64,000 bases of DNA, taken from contig CACJJI010000001.1 of NCBI GenBank assembly GCA_902593675.1, positions 186,001-250,000 on the forward strand. Reading direction: 5' to 3'. This stretch comes from an uncultured SAR86 cluster bacterium. Its GTDB lineage: Bacteria; Pseudomonadota; Gammaproteobacteria; Magnimaribacterales; D2472. The notes below the pieces were generated by a model. It searched no databases, was not told where the DNA came from, and worked only from the letters and a program-made list of their open reading frames with translations. Below are positions 60,840 through 64,000 of this stretch, one piece after another. The first letter of the stretch is position 1, and each line of letters opens with the position of its first letter. Both the position numbers and the translations under genes were made by a program.

Positions 60840-61356
60840 AAAATTTATTAATTAAAGGCTCAAATGATTCTAAGGCATCAGTATCGTACTCTGGATCAAA
60901 AGCTGCTTGATCCCACTCATCAGTAAATTCAGTTGCTTTGGCATACCAAGACTCGTTTTCATATTGTTTACGTAAATCTTGAGGTTTACCCATGTAGTGA
61001 TAGTAATGTTCGCCCTGAAAATCCTGATGCGTGCGAATAATATGATATGCATCATCGCTAACATAAGGTTTAATCATTTCAGCTGCAATTTGGCCGTGAT
61101 TTGGTACGTTAATAACTTTACCAATATCATGTATGAGGCTAATAAGTACCATTTCTTCGTCAGCTCCCGCCCTTCTAGCCATCGTTGCTGTCTGCAATGC
61201 ATGATGAAGTTGATCTGTTCCAAAGCCAAGCGTTAGATCTTTTAACTGTTTTAACATTGATATGATTCTTTTTGGCATATCAAAAATATGCGGCATATGT
61301 TCTTCGCTAATATGCTGCCATTCTTCTTCGGTGCTATGATCCATTCTTGTAAACAT
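60817..61356 (-). CDS. HD-domain protein of the PhnZ/myo-inositol-oxygenase-like diiron oxygenase group
   Basis: QLHHALQTATMARRAGADEEMVLISLIHDIGKVI...HGQIAAEMI...IRTHQDFQGEHYYHYMG...DEWDQAAFD. Confidence 0.75.
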   Translation of the reverse strand: MFTRMDHSTEEEWQHISEEHMPHIFDMPKRIISMLKQLKDLTLGFGTDQLHHALQTATMARRAGADEEMVLISLIHDIGKVINVPNHGQIAAEMIKPYVSDDAYHIIRTHQDFQGEHYYHYMGKPQDLRKQYENESWYAKATEFTDEWDQAAFDPEYDTDALESFEPLINKFFAAPHTI

Positions 61357-61435
61357 AAAATTACCAAAATTAAATTAAGTCTTAATAAATTAACTTATTC
61401 GGACCAAAAATGGAAATATATACTATTATTTAATT

Positions 61436-61831
61436 ATGAAAAAATTTACGAATATATTTAAATTTCAAACCTTGGGTTATTTTTTTATTTTATGTCCCTT
61501 GTATCTTTATTCTCAATCAGACCAATCGATACAGGCAAAGGAAGCCTATAAGTACCTTGGAGAGACAAAGATTGTTTGTGGCAGGATAGTTTCAACAAAG
61601 TATTTAAAAAGAGCCTCAGGCGGCCCTATATTTTTAAATTTTGGCAGAGATTACCCCAACCAACAAATGACTGGCCTGATATGGTTTGGTAGATTTTCAG
61701 AATATTTTTCCTATAAGCCCGAAAAATTCTTAAAAAGAAAAAATGTTTGCGTTAAAGGTTATATATCTGAACATGAGGGAAAAACGCAAATGGAAATCAG
61801 GACTGAAAAACAAATCAAGATAAGGGAATAG
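61436..61831 (+). CDS. small secreted protein, possible OB-fold
   Basis: N-terminal hydrophobic segment then CGRIVSTKYLKRASGGPIFLNFGRDYPNQQMTGLIWFGRF...KNVCVKGYISEHEGKTQMEI. Confidence 0.6.
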   Translation: MKKFTNIFKFQTLGYFFILCPLYLYSQSDQSIQAKEAYKYLGETKIVCGRIVSTKYLKRASGGPIFLNFGRDYPNQQMTGLIWFGRFSEYFSYKPEKFLKRKNVCVKGYISEHEGKTQMEIRTEKQIKIRE

Positions 61832-61832
61832 T

Positions 61833-62270
61833 CTAAGAGATTGTAAATTTCAATACCGTATGAAGCTTTGCAGCCTGAGCCAATTCTTCTTTATCTGGGT
61901 CACCGTTTTTATTGAGTTTAATTTTTGCAAAATAGGCATCAATCCTATTATTTGTTACAAGATCTCTTAAGGTGTTCTCAACCACTTGATTATCTTTAAA
62001 CTCTAAATCAACTTGAGCATCAATCAATTTACCTTTAAGCCAAATTTTAGTCTGAGATAGCTCTTTTAAATTTCTCCACCAAATATTTGATCTCAAAGTA
62101 ACGCATGTATAAGAAGATCCATGCTTATGATAACTGACTGGGACCAGATACTTCTTTCCAGATTTTCTGCCTTCAAATTGAATAATAAGTAATTGATGGC
62201 TGATCATAAAATGAAATGGAGATCTTGCTAGCCAAGCAACAAAGGGATTAATTAAAAACCATAAATTCAT
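61833..62270 (-). CDS. DUF385 / deazaflavin-dependent-nitroreductase-like protein
   Basis: LLIIQFEGRKSGKKYLVPVSYHKHGSSYTCVTLRSNIWWRNLKE. Confidence 0.75.
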   Translation of the reverse strand: MNLWFLINPFVAWLARSPFHFMISHQLLIIQFEGRKSGKKYLVPVSYHKHGSSYTCVTLRSNIWWRNLKELSQTKIWLKGKLIDAQVDLEFKDNQVVENTLRDLVTNNRIDAYFAKIKLNKNGDPDKEELAQAAKLHTVLKFTIS

Positions 62271-62968
62271 ATCTTTAAATTCATTGACTTATATGGACTC
62301 TCAAGAATGTTATCTCCATCAAGGGTAACTTTGTATGCATTTTTATTTTTTTTAAATTGAATTGTTGAATTTGGTATCTCATCTATAAAATGAAGAGCAG
62401 CCCCTCCTTCAATACCATACATAAAGTCAATGGATTTATTTTCAAGAAATCTCTTTGTTGCTGGTCGTCTTTCAGGCTCCTCATCATAATGTGGAGCGCA
62501 ATTTCCAGGAATAAAGTCCATACATTTCATCATCTGAAGATCACTTGCCCAAGAATCAGTTAATCCAGCCTCAAACCAACAAATAGCTCCCGCGCTAACA
62601 CCACTCATAACTACACCTCGATCGTATGCATCTTTTAATATTAAATCTAGGCCCCAGTCTCTCCAAACAGCCAACATGCTTTTTGTGTTTCCTCCACCAA
62701 CAAAAATGGCATCTTGATTTTGAATGTGGGCTTGAAGATCTATTGTTCTTTTAAAAAAGCTAATGTGAGAAGGTTCACAATTTAGTTTTGTAAAGACTGA
62801 ATAAAAATTAACTACGTAAGGATCTAAGTCGCCAGTAGCTGTTGGAATGAAGCATATTTTTGGTATTTTCTTTGAGGTTTGATCCAAAATATATTGCTCA
62901 ATTAAATTCGATTCTTGGGTTCTGCCAAACCCTCCTCCACCAATTGCAATTACTTGACGCATTTTCAT
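62267..62968 (-). CDS. peptidase E (S51 dipeptidase) family protein
   Basis: IAIGGGGFGR, FIPTATGD, IFVGGGNTKSMLAVW, VMSGVSAGAICWFEAGLTDSW nucleophile motif. Confidence 0.92.
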   Translation of the reverse strand: MKMRQVIAIGGGGFGRTQESNLIEQYILDQTSKKIPKICFIPTATGDLDPYVVNFYSVFTKLNCEPSHISFFKRTIDLQAHIQNQDAIFVGGGNTKSMLAVWRDWGLDLILKDAYDRGVVMSGVSAGAICWFEAGLTDSWASDLQMMKCMDFIPGNCAPHYDEEPERRPATKRFLENKSIDFMYGIEGGAALHFIDEIPNSTIQFKKNKNAYKVTLDGDNILESPYKSMNLKI

Positions 62969-62988
62969 CCCTGAGAGATATTAGATTT

Positions 62989-64000
62989 ATGAAATTTAGC
63001 CACAAATATATCATTATTGGTGCAGGAAGTGCAGGCTGCGTTCTAGCAAACAAGCTCTCAGAAAATCCTAATAACTCAGTTTTATTAATTGAAGCTGGTC
63101 CAATGGATAATTATTCATCAATTAAAATGCCATTGGCTGCAAGTACATTATTCAAAAACAAAAAATATGGCTGGGGTTATGAAACAGAGCCCGAAAAAAA
63201 TTTAAATAACAGAACAATCAATTGGCCACGAGGCAAGACTCTAGGAGGCAGCAGCTCCATTAATGGGATGCTTTATATCAGAGGGCAAGCCGAAGACTAT
63301 GAAGAATGGGAAAAAGCAGGAAATAACGGCTGGAGTTATCGAGATCTCATGAAATACTTCGTAGCACTTGAAAATAACCAGAATCATGAAGATCAATATC
63401 ATGGAAATTTCGGTTCATTATGGGTAGAGACCTATCGACCAATACTTGAGGCCTCAAGGTCTTTTATGAATGCTTGCAAAGAATATGGACTAACTAAAAA
63501 TAATGATTTTAATGGCGAGACTCAAGAGGGATATGGCCAATATCAAGTAAATATCAAAAATGGACAACGATTCAGCGCATCTGATGCTTTTTTAAAACCT
63601 GTTCTCGATAGACCAAATCTTCATTTGCTGACAAATACTTTAGTTGAAAGAATCATCACATCAAATAAAAAAGCAATTGGTGTAAGAATAAGAAATAAAC
63701 AGGGCGCTCAAATTATCGGCTGCACTTCTGAAATAGTCCTTTGTGGAGGAAGTATTAACTCGCCTCAATTATTAATGCTTTCTGGAATCGGGCCAAAAGA
63801 ACATCTGATGGATCTGAAAATACCACTAGTACATGATTTACCCGGTGTCGGAAAAAATTTACAAGATCATCTTACGGTTAATGTTAGCTACAAAATTAAT
63901 AAATTAAAAACTTTCAGTGAGCTTATGAAACCATTGGGAATGATAAAAAATGTATTTGAGTACTTCACACAACACAAGGGATTGATGACTTATCCAGCCT
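62989..64000 (+). CDS. GMC-family oxidoreductase (choline dehydrogenase-like), 3' end cut by window edge
   Basis: Manual translation MKFSHKYIIIGAGSAGCVLANKLSENPNNSVLLIEAGPMDNYSSIKMP...NWPRGKTLGGSSSINGMLYIRGQAEDYEEW; runs off the right edge. Confidence 0.94.
   Translation, partial: MKFSHKYIIIGAGSAGCVLANKLSENPNNSVLLIEAGPMDNYSSIKMPLAASTLFKNKKYGWGYETEPEKNLNNRTINWPRGKTLGGSSSINGMLYIRGQAEDYEEWEKAGNNGWSYRDLMKYFVALENNQNHEDQYHGNFGSLWVETYRPILEASRSFMNACKEYGLTKNNDFNGETQEGYGQYQVNIKNGQRFSASDAFLKPVLDRPNLHLLTNTLVERIITSNKKAIGVRIRNKQGAQIIGCTSEIVLCGGSINSPQLLMLSGIGPKEHLMDLKIPLVHDLPGVGKNLQDHLTVNVSYKINKLKTFSELMKPLGMIKNVFEYFTQHKGLMTYPA

Noticed and set aside
1-64000. CRISPR arrays, prophage, transposons, integrons, toxin-antitoxin or known defence systems
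   Set aside because: No regularly spaced repeats, cas, integrase, transposase, phage structural or recognisable defence genes seen by eye on either strand.

Overview
AT-rich, very gene-dense bacterial chromosome segment. Gene content and order look gammaproteobacterial, and a streamlined marine (SAR86-like) lineage is my inference. No CRISPR array, prophage, transposase or IS was recognised. Contents in order: partial icd, mnmA, purB, aceA; a minus-strand run of two acyl-CoA dehydrogenases (ACADs), gap, nqrABCDEF, apbE and nqrM; mfd, csiV-like, nfuA, DUF2970, trmA; a second ACAD pair with etfBA and ETF-QO; an envelope block (murB, kdsB, Trm112, msbA::lpxK, exbD, exbB, lolD, lolC/E); aldehyde dehydrogenase, 2,4-dienoyl-CoA reductase-like SDR, hemH, trpS, DUF349, transporters and a hydrolase cluster; tRNA-Ser(UGA); DUF4177; an amino-acid permease / dimethylargininase / Rieske oxygenase operon; a TonB-dependent receptor; an HD-domain diiron oxygenase-like gene; peptidase E; and a partial GMC oxidoreductase. 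The strongest finding is one uninterrupted 918-codon ORF joining a full lipid A flippase (MsbA) to a full lipid A 4'-kinase (LpxK). Others are two ACAD pairs whose short subunits lack recognisable catalytic glutamates, a long GC-rich hairpin inside nqrM just past the aceA stop, a 3-bp divergent start-to-start junction (nfuA/DUF2970), a DUF4177 leader with three GGA motifs, and the permease-DDAH-Rieske operon. I added five coding regions missing from the ORF track: partial icd, nqrM, DUF2970, Trm112 and partial GMC oxidoreductase.
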